Shown here: in pieces, positions 1 to 6,807 of the stretch
Layout of the letters: every line of letters starts with the position of its first letter
How positions within the stretch are numbered: the stretch's first letter is position 1
Origin: an uncultured Oceanospirillaceae bacterium
Lineage (GTDB): Bacteria; Pseudomonadota; Gammaproteobacteria; Pseudomonadales; Oceanobacteraceae
Direction of reading: 5' to 3'
Assembly: GCA_937974825.1 (NCBI GenBank)
Contig: CALJVD010000034.1
Span: forward strand, 1-12,198
DNA length: 12,198 nucleotides
Translations under genes and position numbers: made by a program
Notes under the pieces: generated by a model
The model's database searches: none
What the model was told of the DNA's origin: nothing
What the model saw: the letters and a program-made list of their open reading frames with translations, nothing else

Positions 1-104
1 AGACGAACGTCACTGCGACCAGCTTCCGTGCTCATAGCCTGCTGCGTCACGCCTGCATATAAATCAAGCTCGATGCCGCCTAGTTTAATCTTCAAATAAC
101 TCAT
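1..104 (-). CDS. Unassigned tail protein downstream of tape measure (N-terminal 34 codons only)
   Basis: The ATG at 104-102 overlaps the tape measure stop codon in an ATGA arrangement, and the frame stays open to the window edge. The visible residues begin MSYLKIKLGGIELDLYAGV and continue QQAMSTEAGRSDVR. No family is recognised from this fragment. Its place directly after the tape measure gene in a siphophage tail operon is where lambda has gpM and gpL and other phages have distal-tail or baseplate proteins, so a tail-tip role is inferred from position. The 4-nt overlap and the lack of stops support a real gene. The C-terminal part lies outside the window. Confidence 0.7.
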   Translation of the reverse strand, partial: MSYLKIKLGGIELDLYAGVTQQAMSTEAGRSDVR

Positions 105-2215
105 GCTTTTGTCCGCCCGTACTTTAAAGCTGCACGTTTTAGCTCATCAAAATTAGTACCATCAGCAACACCGACACTGAAACTATCGCCGCTCGGTAAA
201 TGGAAGTTTACAGTGCCGATTGCTTGCGACTGCCTGCCCTGTAAATCACCAACCATGCCTCCAGTATTGAACTTGGGCAACTTCAGTCCGTTCATATTAT
301 CTAGCATAGTCTTACCGTACTGCTGAACAGCAGCGGCTCGCATAACGTACTCACCATTGCTTAGTCGCGCCATGATACTATCGCTCGTACCAGTTCCCGC
401 ACCACGAACAAGACCGCCACTTGCAAAGCCAGGTGCTGCTGGTAACTCAGGAACGATAGTCGCCTTGCCCATGATTCCGCCAAGCGACTCAAGCTGTGTT
501 TTGACCTTGTTGAAAGATTCCTGATCCATCTCAACGCCAATCGTTATACTCTTAAGTTCCTCAGCTAGATTATTAATATCCTCCATCTGCACGCGGACGC
601 TTTCTAGTTCAGCCTCAGCTTTATCAAGCGTCATCTTGTCGGCGCTTTTCTCAATCTCTTGCAACTGCAAAGCAATGCCAGCAAAGCCGTAGCTATTTTC
701 GCCAGCTTCCTTTAGCTCAACCAGCATCTCTAGTGCATCTTGAGCAGACTTTTTAGCGCCGTCAATATCGCCCTTTATCAGTTTCTGGCGTGCATCTGCC
801 TGCAAACCCTGAACCTTTGCAAAGCTAGGATCGCCACCAGTTGCATCATCACCACGCAGAATAGCCAGCGCATCCTTGTAACGCTTCTCAGTATCTAGCT
901 GCTGTTTACGCGCTTTCTCAACTTCCTTCTGCGCTTCTTTTTCAGCCTTTACCAATTCCTTTAGGTGAGTCTTAGTTTCTTCTAATAACTCGCGCTGGAT
1001 TGTCTTGACTGAGTTTGAGTGTTTCCTTACCGACTCAAGGTGCGCCTTGTTTGCTGCGTCTATTTCTTTTTGGCGTTCGTCCTGTAGCCTCTTCTCATCT
1101 AAGCTAATTCCCATTGATTCAGCAATAAGCTGATCTCTAAGACCTTTAACCTGACGTATCTTTTCCTTTATCTCATCATCAGTCATGAAGTGAGTAAAGA
1201 TAGGCTTGCTCATGAACGATCCGCTCAAGCCTCGCTCTAAGTCCTTTAGCTCTCGCTCTAGCTTGTCAATTTCAGTAATACTGCCAGATAAAGTAGCTGC
1301 AAATACTGCAAACTGATCGCCCATATCAATAACTTCTGAACCGATAGTTCCAGTCGCATTAACCGCGCTACCTGCAAGATATACAATCGCATTGGCGATA
1401 GCAGTAATACCCTCAGCGATTCGATCTTCTGACATTAGATCAGCCAGCTTCTTTAGCGCGTCAACCAAAGGCTGAGTATCTGCTCCACCTACTGCCGCCG
1501 CAAACTCATCCTGCAGCACAGTCAGCGCACCACTAACAGTATCTGGCAACTTACCAAACTCTGCCTCAAGCACGTCAGCCTGACCTGTGAGTGCATCGAC
1601 AATGACTTCTGTCGTTAGTACGCCTTGGGCGGCAAGTTCCTTTAATTGCCCCTGCGGAACGCCTAAGCTATCCGCAAACGCCTGCATTAAACGAGGCGCA
1701 AAGGCTGCCACTGAGTTAAAGTCTTGACCGCGCAGAACACCAACGGCTAAGGCTTGCGACAACTGAGTCACACCGTTAGCGGCCTCAGCTGAGCTAGTAC
1801 CCGAGATACTGAACGCCTGAGACACAGCGCGCGTTACCGTTAGCGCTTCCTCTTGTGTGCGACCAACCTCTTTTAAAGGTCGAATCATCTTAGTGTATAA
1901 GTCCATCACAGGCTCAAGCGCAGACTGCGTATCTCTTGCAATCTGGCGCAATCCATCCTGAGCCTTGTTAAACTCATCTTGCGACTCTGTGACAAGGCGT
2001 AAACGTCCTTCCATCTGCTTTAGGTTGTCGCTCGCCTCAGCAATAAAGCGAATAGTATTCACAGATACCAAACCTGCAATACCTGCGCCAATTGCCTTAC
2101 CTAGCGACTGGGCACGCCGATTCATTTCATCAAGATTCTTCTGCACCTGCTTCATCGCGCGACTTGTGTCGTCCTTACCTTCAATCACAAGCTGGGTATT
2201 TATTCGTCTTGCCAT
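101..2215 (-). CDS. Tail length tape measure protein (lambda gpH-like)
   Basis: This 704-residue protein sets tail length: it is packed inside the tail tube during assembly and ejected with the DNA. Residues about 65-255 match the conserved N-terminal domain of phage tape measures (includes VLRGQDFNSVAAFAPRLMQAF and EFGKLPDTVSGALTVLQDEF). Residues about 372-453 are a long K/E/Q-rich stretch that should form a coiled coil. Near the C-terminus (about 596-640) is the motif common in tape measures, GFASGGLVRGAGTGTSDSI followed by ARLSNGEYVMRAAAV. The ATG at 2215-2213 was chosen because it overlaps the GT stop codon (TGATG). A GTG one codon upstream also exists. By the usual proportionality of roughly 0.15 nm per residue the tail would be about 105 nm, which is an inference. 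Confidence 0.96.
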   Translation of the reverse strand: MARRINTQLVIEGKDDTSRAMKQVQKNLDEMNRRAQSLGKAIGAGIAGLVSVNTIRFIAEASDNLKQMEGRLRLVTESQDEFNKAQDGLRQIARDTQSALEPVMDLYTKMIRPLKEVGRTQEEALTVTRAVSQAFSISGTSSAEAANGVTQLSQALAVGVLRGQDFNSVAAFAPRLMQAFADSLGVPQGQLKELAAQGVLTTEVIVDALTGQADVLEAEFGKLPDTVSGALTVLQDEFAAAVGGADTQPLVDALKKLADLMSEDRIAEGITAIANAIVYLAGSAVNATGTIGSEVIDMGDQFAVFAATLSGSITEIDKLERELKDLERGLSGSFMSKPIFTHFMTDDEIKEKIRQVKGLRDQLIAESMGISLDEKRLQDERQKEIDAANKAHLESVRKHSNSVKTIQRELLEETKTHLKELVKAEKEAQKEVEKARKQQLDTEKRYKDALAILRGDDATGGDPSFAKVQGLQADARQKLIKGDIDGAKKSAQDALEMLVELKEAGENSYGFAGIALQLQEIEKSADKMTLDKAEAELESVRVQMEDINNLAEELKSITIGVEMDQESFNKVKTQLESLGGIMGKATIVPELPAAPGFASGGLVRGAGTGTSDSIMARLSNGEYVMRAAAVQQYGKTMLDNMNGLKLPKFNTGGMVGDLQGRQSQAIGTVNFHLPSGDSFSVGVADGTNFDELKRAALKYGRTKA

Positions 2216-2759
2216 CACTCAAACCCTTTCATTATCTTTTTAAAACCTTTCTCATCAGCCTGAGAAGCACGACTAATAATCAAGCCCAACCTGCCAGACT
2301 CGCGCTCTTGGTCGCTAACAGCCTCGGAAAATAACAGTATCTGCGGCAGCGTGTAACACTCAATATCCTTTAGCGTATGACCAGCTTTTATCAGTCGCTG
2401 GATTGACTCAGCCCAACCTGAATTGCTGCGACCATTTCCGGCAGGGCTTTTACGAAAAAACCTTGATTTACCTGCATTGAATAAGCAGCCAGCTGAACAG
2501 CAGAAGAAACAGGCAGGCGCCAGACTTGGTATCGATTAAGGCTAGTCGTCTTGCGGATAAACTCGCGCAGCTTACGACCTTTAGCGCCCCCAAACTCGCT
2601 AAACTCGCTTACGCTAGGCTCAGTCAGCAGCTTAAGCAATCCCGCGGTAACCTCGCTAAACAGCTCAAAATCGCGCAGCTTGACTGGATAAATAGCAGCA
2701 TCCCACTTATGCACCCGCACTGGCTCAGGGGAAGGGAAAATGACTTTTAAGTCGCTCAT
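2215..2759 (-). CDS. Tail assembly chaperone GT, -1 frameshift product of the G/T pair
   Basis: In lambda-like phages a small share of ribosomes shift frame in the chaperone gene. The resulting GT fusion links the tape measure to tail tube subunits during assembly. Here the G frame reads GGT TTT TTC GTA at 2462-2451, so the heptamer T TTT TTC (minus strand, 2460-2454) is in the correct X XXY YYZ phase. Slipping back one base continues into a 79-codon open frame beginning RKSPAGNGRS and containing IQRLIKAGHTLKDIECYTLPQ. It ends ...KKIMKGFE at TGA 2217-2215, overlapping the tape measure ATG. The fusion would be 102+79=181 residues. The T frame has no ATG or GTG suited to independent translation, which supports the frameshift. 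The AGHTLKDIECYTL pattern looks like known downstream chaperone domains. The frameshift is inferred, not measured. Confidence 0.82.
2391..2759 (-). CDS. Tail assembly chaperone G (unshifted product)
   Basis: This 122-residue protein (starts MSDLKVIFPSPEPVRVHKWD) lies between the tail tube and tape measure genes, the invariant place of the lambda gpG type chaperone. It is expected to coat the tape measure and deliver it for tail tube assembly without joining the finished tail. The N-terminal half is beta-like, and the rest is helical with FELFSEVTAGLLKLL and AAYSMQVNQGFFVKALPEMVAAI. The last 20 residues are unique to this product because frameshifting at codon 102 replaces them. The start codon sits directly after a terminator-like hairpin and its T-run (2793-2760). 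The only Shine-Dalgarno-like element is the GGGG in the hairpin's 3' arm, so initiation may depend on whether the hairpin is folded. Confidence 0.85.
   Translation of the reverse strand: MSDLKVIFPSPEPVRVHKWDAAIYPVKLRDFELFSEVTAGLLKLLTEPSVSEFSEFGGAKGRKLREFIRKTTSLNRYQVWRLPVSSAVQLAAYSMQVNQGFFVKALPEMVAAIQVGLSQSSD
2454..2460 (-). promoter_or_regulatory. Programmed -1 ribosomal frameshift site TTTTTTC
   Basis: Read on the minus strand the heptamer is T TTT TTC in the G frame, fitting the X XXY YYZ rule. Both P-site and A-site tRNAs can re-pair in the -1 frame. The -1 frame is open on both sides and ends exactly at the tape measure start. Downstream, GCCC and GGGC segments about 29 nt apart could form a modest stem with one mismatch inside it. 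No strong pseudoknot is evident by eye. Confidence 0.78.
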
Positions 2760-2793
2760 AAAAAAGCCCCAAATTCAAAAAGAAGATGGGGCT
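2760..2793 (-). terminator. Intrinsic terminator after tail tube gene
   Basis: On the minus strand, AGCCCCA (2793-2787) pairs perfectly with TGGGGCT (2771-2765) across a 15-nt loop. A run of T follows and leads straight into the chaperone ATG. It lies in one of only two true intergenic gaps of the operon. It probably acts as a leaky attenuator that keeps chaperone and downstream tail gene expression below that of the tail tube, or as an mRNA-stabilising 3' end. The stem is short and the loop long, so strength is uncertain. Confidence 0.72.
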
Positions 2794-2809
2794 ATTATAC
2801 ACTTTAAAC

Positions 2810-3598
2810 TTACTTGCGCTCGACTTCCCAGCGCCACATTGAAGCCTCGCCAGCATCTAAAATGCTTGGGTCTGACATCAATGTAATCTGCACAGGGATA
2901 GTGCCGAAGTCAGTGCCTTGGTTAAGCGGAATACCACCGTTCAGGCTGATCTTGGCGTAGTAGCACAGAATGCGTCGGCGCTCGTTATCGCCACCTTCGT
3001 TGATTTGACCAAAGAGGATGCGGAAGTATTTTTGACCTTCAACGAAAGGCTTAATAACGTCAACGCTTGGGTAAGTGTAGCTGACCTTAATCTGAACAGA
3101 CTTAGGCTCGCCAACTGAGCCACTTGCCTGAGCGATCTTATCCGCTAATGCACCACCTGGCATAACCATTACACCAACGTGAGTCACCGCGTAGTCTTTG
3201 TTGCGCTCGTATTCAGTGCCGTCTTCATCTGTAAGCGACTCAATCTCAAGTGGCAAATGCTCAAGCATGATATGGCGATTCAGGAACGCGTCATGCTCTT
3301 CATCGGTTACCGTGCCGCTCGGTACATTCTCAACAGAACCGTACATAGCAACAGCAGCAGCACGCGGACTAAACGAAACAGCCTCGCCCGTGATATTAAT
3401 CTCGGAAACGGTATTAACGCTGTCTAGCGTAGGTAAACCGATTCGTGTAGGGTCGGCAATCGTGATCTCGTTAGTTGTCGGCTCAGCCGTTACGTCCTGA
3501 AGCTTAAACAGCTCTTCAAAGTTATAAGTAGGGTAAGGTGACACATATACAGGTCCACGAAAGAGCTGTGTGTATTTCATGTTGTTAAATTCAGACAT
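2810..3598 (-). CDS. Major tail tube protein (lambda gpV position)
   Basis: This 262-residue protein is the likely tail tube subunit that polymerises around the tape measure into stacked hexameric rings. Evidence is mainly position (after the tail terminator, before the chaperone and tape measure) together with size and a beta-rich sequence. It contains AVTHVGVMVMPGGALADKI and a late segment KYFRILFGQINEGGDNERRR, the kind of beta-strand pattern seen in tail tube proteins. The start ATG at 3598 has a GAGAG purine tract about 8 nt upstream. An internal Met at residue 7 is a less likely start. It is followed by a terminator hairpin, as expected for a highly expressed structural gene. Exact family assignment by sequence is not certain. 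Confidence 0.82.
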   Translation of the reverse strand: MSEFNNMKYTQLFRGPVYVSPYPTYNFEELFKLQDVTAEPTTNEITIADPTRIGLPTLDSVNTVSEINITGEAVSFSPRAAAVAMYGSVENVPSGTVTDEEHDAFLNRHIMLEHLPLEIESLTDEDGTEYERNKDYAVTHVGVMVMPGGALADKIAQASGSVGEPKSVQIKVSYTYPSVDVIKPFVEGQKYFRILFGQINEGGDNERRRILCYYAKISLNGGIPLNQGTDFGTIPVQITLMSDPSILDAGEASMWRWEVERK

Positions 3599-3609
3599 GG
3601 CGATTCTCT

Positions 3610-4044
3610 CTATAGATAGGTTTCAACGTATGCAACTGCAACAGTTATCAGTACACTAGTATACATGCTGCCATCATTGTTCGGTAGAAACTCTGCTGAC
3701 TGCTCATCAGTGAGCAAGCCTTTAAAATCCCGCTCAAACTCGTTCTTACCAAACCCTAATGCGCGCAGCACATCAACGTGCGCCTGATCCAATACTTCCT
3801 GCGGAGTTCCCCGCTTAAATACAACCTCGATTCCATACTCACGAATGCGTGACGCTTGGTTACTTGCAACGCTATTGATTGAGTCGCTAACAACACTAAC
3901 CAGAGCACATGGATAACGCGCCTCATCGCGAACCGTGTCAGACTCAGGATAAACACCCTGCAGCTGAGTGTGGTAGCCGTTCGCATTACTGATCTTACTC
4001 AAGCACTCGATCAAGTTCTTTTGTGTCTTTCCTGCTTCTGTCAT
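3610..4044 (-). CDS. Tail terminator / tail completion protein (lambda gpU-like position)
   Basis: This 144-residue protein probably caps the head-proximal end of the tail tube, stops its polymerisation and provides the surface that binds the head. Support is the fixed gene order (Z-like, this gene, tail tube), the length close to lambda gpU (131 residues), and a plausible alpha/beta layout: an N-terminal helix, RYPCALVSVVSD, an IEVVFKRGTPQEVLDQAHVD segment and a C-terminal strand TSVLITVAVAYVETYL. The start ATG overlaps the stop of the upstream gene (ATGA), with GAAGG upstream as a Shine-Dalgarno. It stops 11 bp before the tail tube start. The function is inferred from context more than from motif. 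Confidence 0.78.
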   Translation of the reverse strand: MTEAGKTQKNLIECLSKISNANGYHTQLQGVYPESDTVRDEARYPCALVSVVSDSINSVASNQASRIREYGIEVVFKRGTPQEVLDQAHVDVLRALGFGKNEFERDFKGLLTDEQSAEFLPNNDGSMYTSVLITVAVAYVETYL

Positions 4045-4616
4045 CGCAACGCCTTCTCTATTTCAGCCTTCATTCTGCGCTCAAACTCGCGCTGCAGAAA
4101 GTCACTAGTCCAGCTAACAGTAGCACCGCCTGATAGCTGTTTAAACCAATACGCAGCACTAAAACCATTCGCTACTTGCAGCTTTCTGGCGTAAGCATAA
4201 GTCTTGCCTCGCGCTGTTTTTCTGCTAAGTGTCTGTAATGGCATCTTCTTCTTGCCGCTCGGGTTAACGAAGCCAGCCGCAATCTTCTTGCCATTTACAC
4301 CTCTAATCCAGATTCTAGCGCGTGTCTTGTCAATCGGATCAAAACCCCAGTTACTATACTCGGTAACTGGAATACCAGCACCAGAAGGAATAATCCTAGA
4401 GTTCATACGCCCGCGCCGGGCACGCTTAATGACCATTGCCTTACGCACCAGCTTTCCCTTTAGCGTAGATTTCAAAGGTTTGACGTAACGTTCGGTGCGC
4501 GTCTTGGTCGCTGTCGTGTTAAGCGCACCGCGGAGCACAGGATCAACCCTGCGCCCCATACGCTCAAGTTGACGCTTAGCACGCCCAACACCTTGCAGAC
4601 TGACATTAACCCGCAT
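4041..4616 (-). CDS. Minor tail protein Z family (lambda gpZ-like)
   Basis: This very basic protein of 191 residues lies in the lambda gpZ position between the head-tail joining and tail terminator genes. Lambda gpZ is needed for proper head-tail joining and DNA entry into the tail connector. Family-like features are an N-terminal helix, then ALNTTATKTRTERYVKPLK, a block rich in K and R (LVRKAMVIKRARRGRMNSRI), and a C-terminal FLQREFERRMKAEIEKALR helix. The start is ambiguous: ATG at 4616 gives 191 residues with an 11-nt overlap of the upstream gene. A TTG at 4625 would add three residues. Neither has a strong Shine-Dalgarno. It ends in an ATGA overlap with the tail terminator gene. Confidence 0.82.
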   Translation of the reverse strand: MRVNVSLQGVGRAKRQLERMGRRVDPVLRGALNTTATKTRTERYVKPLKSTLKGKLVRKAMVIKRARRGRMNSRIIPSGAGIPVTEYSNWGFDPIDKTRARIWIRGVNGKKIAAGFVNPSGKKKMPLQTLSRKTARGKTYAYARKLQVANGFSAAYWFKQLSGGATVSWTSDFLQREFERRMKAEIEKALR

Positions 4617-5154
4617 AATCGCCAACCCACACTGAGCGCGTCACTGTGTCGTCTGTGTCGCCAACGTACTTTAGAACCTGATAGCGCTTACCATCAATCG
4701 TGATTAGGTCGCCTTGCTGTAGACGCCCAAGCTGCGCGATTAAATACTCGACCTTGGTTTTGTAGTCCGTAACCTTGCCAAAATCATCATAATAGGGCGC
4801 GTGATAGGTGATAAATACTGGCGCTTTAATCTCGCAGCCGTTTACGCTAATCACAGCCTCTTTGCCGCTAAACTCCTCGCAAGTCGTCACAAGCTCAGCA
4901 CGCTTACCCATAGGGTCACGCACGGACACTGCATGAAACAAGCGGCCATCAGCGGACAAGATAACACCTTGCTTTAATCGCGCATCATAGCGAGTGCGGA
5001 TATTTACACGCGCACCAGTACGCAATCCTGTAGCAGCAGAAGGCATAGCGGACTCACTGGCAGTAATGTCAGCGCTAATCTCGCCAATATACTTAGCAGC
5101 TCCAGAAGTCGGCTCATACATTGAAAGCCTATGGCGTAACCGACCAGCCCTCAT
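4606..5154 (-). CDS. Two-domain head-tail joining protein (SPP1 gp16-like adaptor plus gpFII-like domain)
   Basis: Residues 1 to about 95 resemble the head-tail adaptor (head closure) family: the start MRAGRLRHRLSMYEPTSG, the INIRTRYD-like strand (VNIRTRYDARL), ADGRLFHAVSV and a closing ELVTTCEEF. These proteins are normally about 105-115 residues. Here about 85 further residues follow. They contain FITYHAPYYDDFGKVTDYK, then LGRLQQGDLITIDGKRYQVL and TRSVWVG, resembling the gpFII type (LRRGDTLTIGEENFWV-like) head-tail joining fold. The protein therefore looks like a fusion of two connector components. It starts in an ATGA overlap with the gp6-like connector gene and ends 11 nt inside the gpZ-like gene. 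The N-terminal assignment is good. The C-terminal one is by pattern only. Confidence 0.78.
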   Translation of the reverse strand: MRAGRLRHRLSMYEPTSGAAKYIGEISADITASESAMPSAATGLRTGARVNIRTRYDARLKQGVILSADGRLFHAVSVRDPMGKRAELVTTCEEFSGKEAVISVNGCEIKAPVFITYHAPYYDDFGKVTDYKTKVEYLIAQLGRLQQGDLITIDGKRYQVLKYVGDTDDTVTRSVWVGDYAG

Positions 5155-5462
5155 ACACCAAGCCCCACGCGATAGAAGTGCAGCAAGTTCTCTACTGTCG
5201 GGTTATTAGTCATACTAACGCCAACAAACTTACCCTCGCGATTCTCATAAAGGTCACCAATAATCAGTAAGATTGCAGCACGCACTGAAAAAGGTACGCT
5301 CACCTCTTTACCATCATCATCACACCAAGGAATCGGGCGATTGATAAACTGCGAGGCGTAATCAGTAGCGGCCTCAATCAGTAGCAGCAGATGACCGTCC
5401 TCGTGATTTTCGCACGGGTTTAGCCGCAGGTGCTGCTTTACTTGCTGCATTGTCACTACCAC
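5151..5462 (-). CDS. gp6-like head-tail connector (phage gp6/gp15-type adaptor)
   Basis: This small mostly helical protein is expected to form the ring under the portal that extends the neck. It carries family-like features: an N-terminal VKQHLRLNPCENHEDGHLLL segment, LIEAATDYASQFINRPI, and VRAAILLIIGDLYENREG. The start chosen is GTG at 5462-5460, because a perfect AGGAGG lies at 5474-5469 with a 6-nt spacer. This gives 103 residues. An ATG at 5450 would give 99 residues but lacks a well-placed Shine-Dalgarno, and an open frame continues further upstream. With the GTG start it overlaps the preceding 71-residue gene by 89 nt in another frame. The stop overlaps the next ATG (ATGA). Confidence 0.85.
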   Translation of the reverse strand: MVVTMQQVKQHLRLNPCENHEDGHLLLLIEAATDYASQFINRPIPWCDDDGKEVSVPFSVRAAILLIIGDLYENREGKFVGVSMTNNPTVENLLHFYRVGLGV

Positions 5463-5589
5463 TTCGCACCTCCTCAGCTTGATGCATTGCAATTAGCTCG
5501 CGACCGATAGCCTGGTTAACTTCAATAACAGAGCCACGCGGGACGATTTGGTCGCCAATTGCCATTAACTTAAAAGTCTTGATTAACAT
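5374..5589 (-). CDS. Small 71-residue head-module protein of unknown function
   Basis: This gene starts at ATG 5589-5587 with AGGTGA just upstream, after the capsid gene and its terminator hairpin. The first 40 residues (MLIKTFKLMAIGDQIVPRGS then VIEVNQAIGRELIAMHQAEE) form a compact beta-rich domain. Small proteins of this kind are often seen directly after HK97-type capsid genes. The last 30 residues are low-complexity, Ala/Lys/Arg/Ser-rich and basic (AASKAAPAAKPVRKSRGRSS), probably disordered. The 3' 89 nt also encode the start of the connector gene. Its role is not known. It could be a head decoration, minor head or neck accessory protein. Confidence 0.72.
   Translation of the reverse strand: MLIKTFKLMAIGDQIVPRGSVIEVNQAIGRELIAMHQAEEVRSGSDNAASKAAPAAKPVRKSRGRSSAATD
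5463..5474 (-). promoter_or_regulatory. Ribosome binding site deciding the connector GTG start
   Basis: A perfect AGGAGG (5474-5469) lies six bases upstream of GTG 5462-5460. It is embedded in the coding sequence of the 71-residue gene. It is the strongest Shine-Dalgarno noted in the late operon and fixes the connector start ahead of the ATG at 5450. Confidence 0.7.
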
Positions 5590-5598
5590 AAGTCACCT

Positions 5599-5624
5599 AA
5601 AAGATGCCCCGCACTAGGCGGGGC
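5599..5624 (-). terminator. Intrinsic terminator after major capsid gene
   Basis: On the minus strand, GCCCCGC (5624-5618) and GCGGGGC (5612-5606) form a perfect 7-bp G+C-rich stem with a 5-nt loop, followed by ATCTTTT. It lies 8 bp past the capsid stop codon and upstream of the next gene's Shine-Dalgarno. It probably gives partial termination, or a stable 3' end for the capsid mRNA, so that connector and tail genes are made in smaller amounts. Confidence 0.8.
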
Positions 5625-5631
5625 TTATTGG

Positions 5632-6807
5632 TTAACCGCCTGTCGCTACAGTGGTGCCAGTCACAAACGCTTCAGGGCGATATACAGCAAACGCTAAACG
5701 CTCTTCAGCACGGATAGTAACCATGTTCTTGCGGAAGTTGTCGCTGTCCTCAGTAGATACCTCAACAGTGATATTCTCACGATCGAAAATCTGAGCAGCA
5801 GAGCCGAAAGAACCAGTTAAGAAGTTACCAGCGGTCATGCCAGTGGTCTCAACAACAGGCACGTTCCACAGTAGCGGAATGTTGCTGTTCACTGCGTTAC
5901 CAACAATGTAACGACCTTCCTTATCCTTGGTTGTCTGGATCATAGCCCAGTCAGTCGGGTTAAGAACGATACCGTCAGCAGCGTACTCAGCAAGCATGGA
6001 TTGCAGCATTGCTAAGCGGATGCGGTCAATCACAGTCTCGTCAACTACTTGGATGGCAGCATCAAAGTCTTGTGCCTGAGGAACTAAACCGTGAACGTTG
6101 CCAGAAGTGCCATTACCAAACAGTAATGCCTTTTCTTCTGCCAGTAGTAGGCCTTGGCGCATACGACCGTCAATGTAAGAAGCTAAACCGCTTGCATCGT
6201 CTAGGATTTGCTTGGACGCTAAAATCCAGTGAGCAATAGTTACAACTTCGGCATTAGATGGAGTGAACTCTAGCTCGGACTCTTTCTTTAAGGTGTTCTC
6301 AGCTGCTGGAGCCGCGTTATTCGTGAAGCCAGTTTCTTTAACGTAAGAAACCATGTTTGAGTCGGTACGACCGCTCATCAGCAAGTCACGAATAGTTAAG
6401 CGCTCAACTTTAGGCAGTAGCAAACCGCGATGATCTGGCTGAACTAAATCAGGCGCAGTCACAGAAGTGATAGCAGCACGCGGGAAGTCTTGGATTAGCT
6501 TAGCTCGCATGTTTGAACTGAGCGCATCACCGTGCGCCTCAACAAACATACGACCAGCGGATTTAATAGCCTCAGCGTCACCGCCTTTCTTCGCTACTAA
6601 GGCCTGCTCAGCAGCGTTTAAACGCGCAGTTAGCTCACCTTGCTTGGATAGCAATTCGTCAATACGGGCTTTAGCTTCAGCGCTGTTCTTCCCCTCGGCT
6701 TCGCGGGCTGCTAGGAATTTCTCAGCGTGATCGCTTAATTGGCTTTTGATTGCAGCAAGCGCTTCGTTAGTTTGCTCTTGCGCTGCCTGAATGATTTCAA
6801 TACTCAT
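5632..6807 (-). CDS. HK97-type major capsid protein with N-terminal scaffolding (delta) domain
   Basis: This 391-residue capsid subunit forms the icosahedral shell. Residues about 1-100 are a helical, E/K/A/Q-rich region (KARIDELLSKQGELTARLNAAEQ) matching the delta domain, which acts as internal scaffold and is removed by the neighbouring protease. The cleavage point cannot be fixed but probably lies near residues 100-115. The HK97 fold follows: N-arm (ITSVTAPDLVQPDHRGLLLP), E-loop (about 157-181, including AENTLKKESELEF), spine helix and A-domain. Lysines 174 and 175 sit where HK97 has its cross-linking lysine, so covalent cross-linking is possible but unproven. The ATG overlaps the protease stop (ATGA), with GGTGA upstream. 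A terminator follows. Confidence 0.96.
   Translation of the reverse strand: MSIEIIQAAQEQTNEALAAIKSQLSDHAEKFLAAREAEGKNSAEAKARIDELLSKQGELTARLNAAEQALVAKKGGDAEAIKSAGRMFVEAHGDALSSNMRAKLIQDFPRAAITSVTAPDLVQPDHRGLLLPKVERLTIRDLLMSGRTDSNMVSYVKETGFTNNAAPAAENTLKKESELEFTPSNAEVVTIAHWILASKQILDDASGLASYIDGRMRQGLLLAEEKALLFGNGTSGNVHGLVPQAQDFDAAIQVVDETVIDRIRLAMLQSMLAEYAADGIVLNPTDWAMIQTTKDKEGRYIVGNAVNSNIPLLWNVPVVETTGMTAGNFLTGSFGSAAQIFDRENITVEVSTEDSDNFRKNMVTIRAEERLAFAVYRPEAFVTGTTVATGG

Noticed and set aside
2216..2218. GTG as tape measure start, one codon before the ATG
   Set aside because: The ATG at 2215-2213 is preferred because it forms the TGATG overlap with the GT stop codon. The GTG adds only one residue.
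3179..3500. Two overlapping plus-strand ORFs opposite the tail tube gene
   Set aside because: They are antisense shadows of a well-supported minus-strand gene, lack Shine-Dalgarno sites, and have composition typical of chance frames.
6467..6730. An 87-codon plus-strand ORF opposite the capsid delta domain
   Set aside because: Its Ala/Ser-rich sequence is explained by the reverse frame of the Ala/Glu/Lys-rich helical delta domain.
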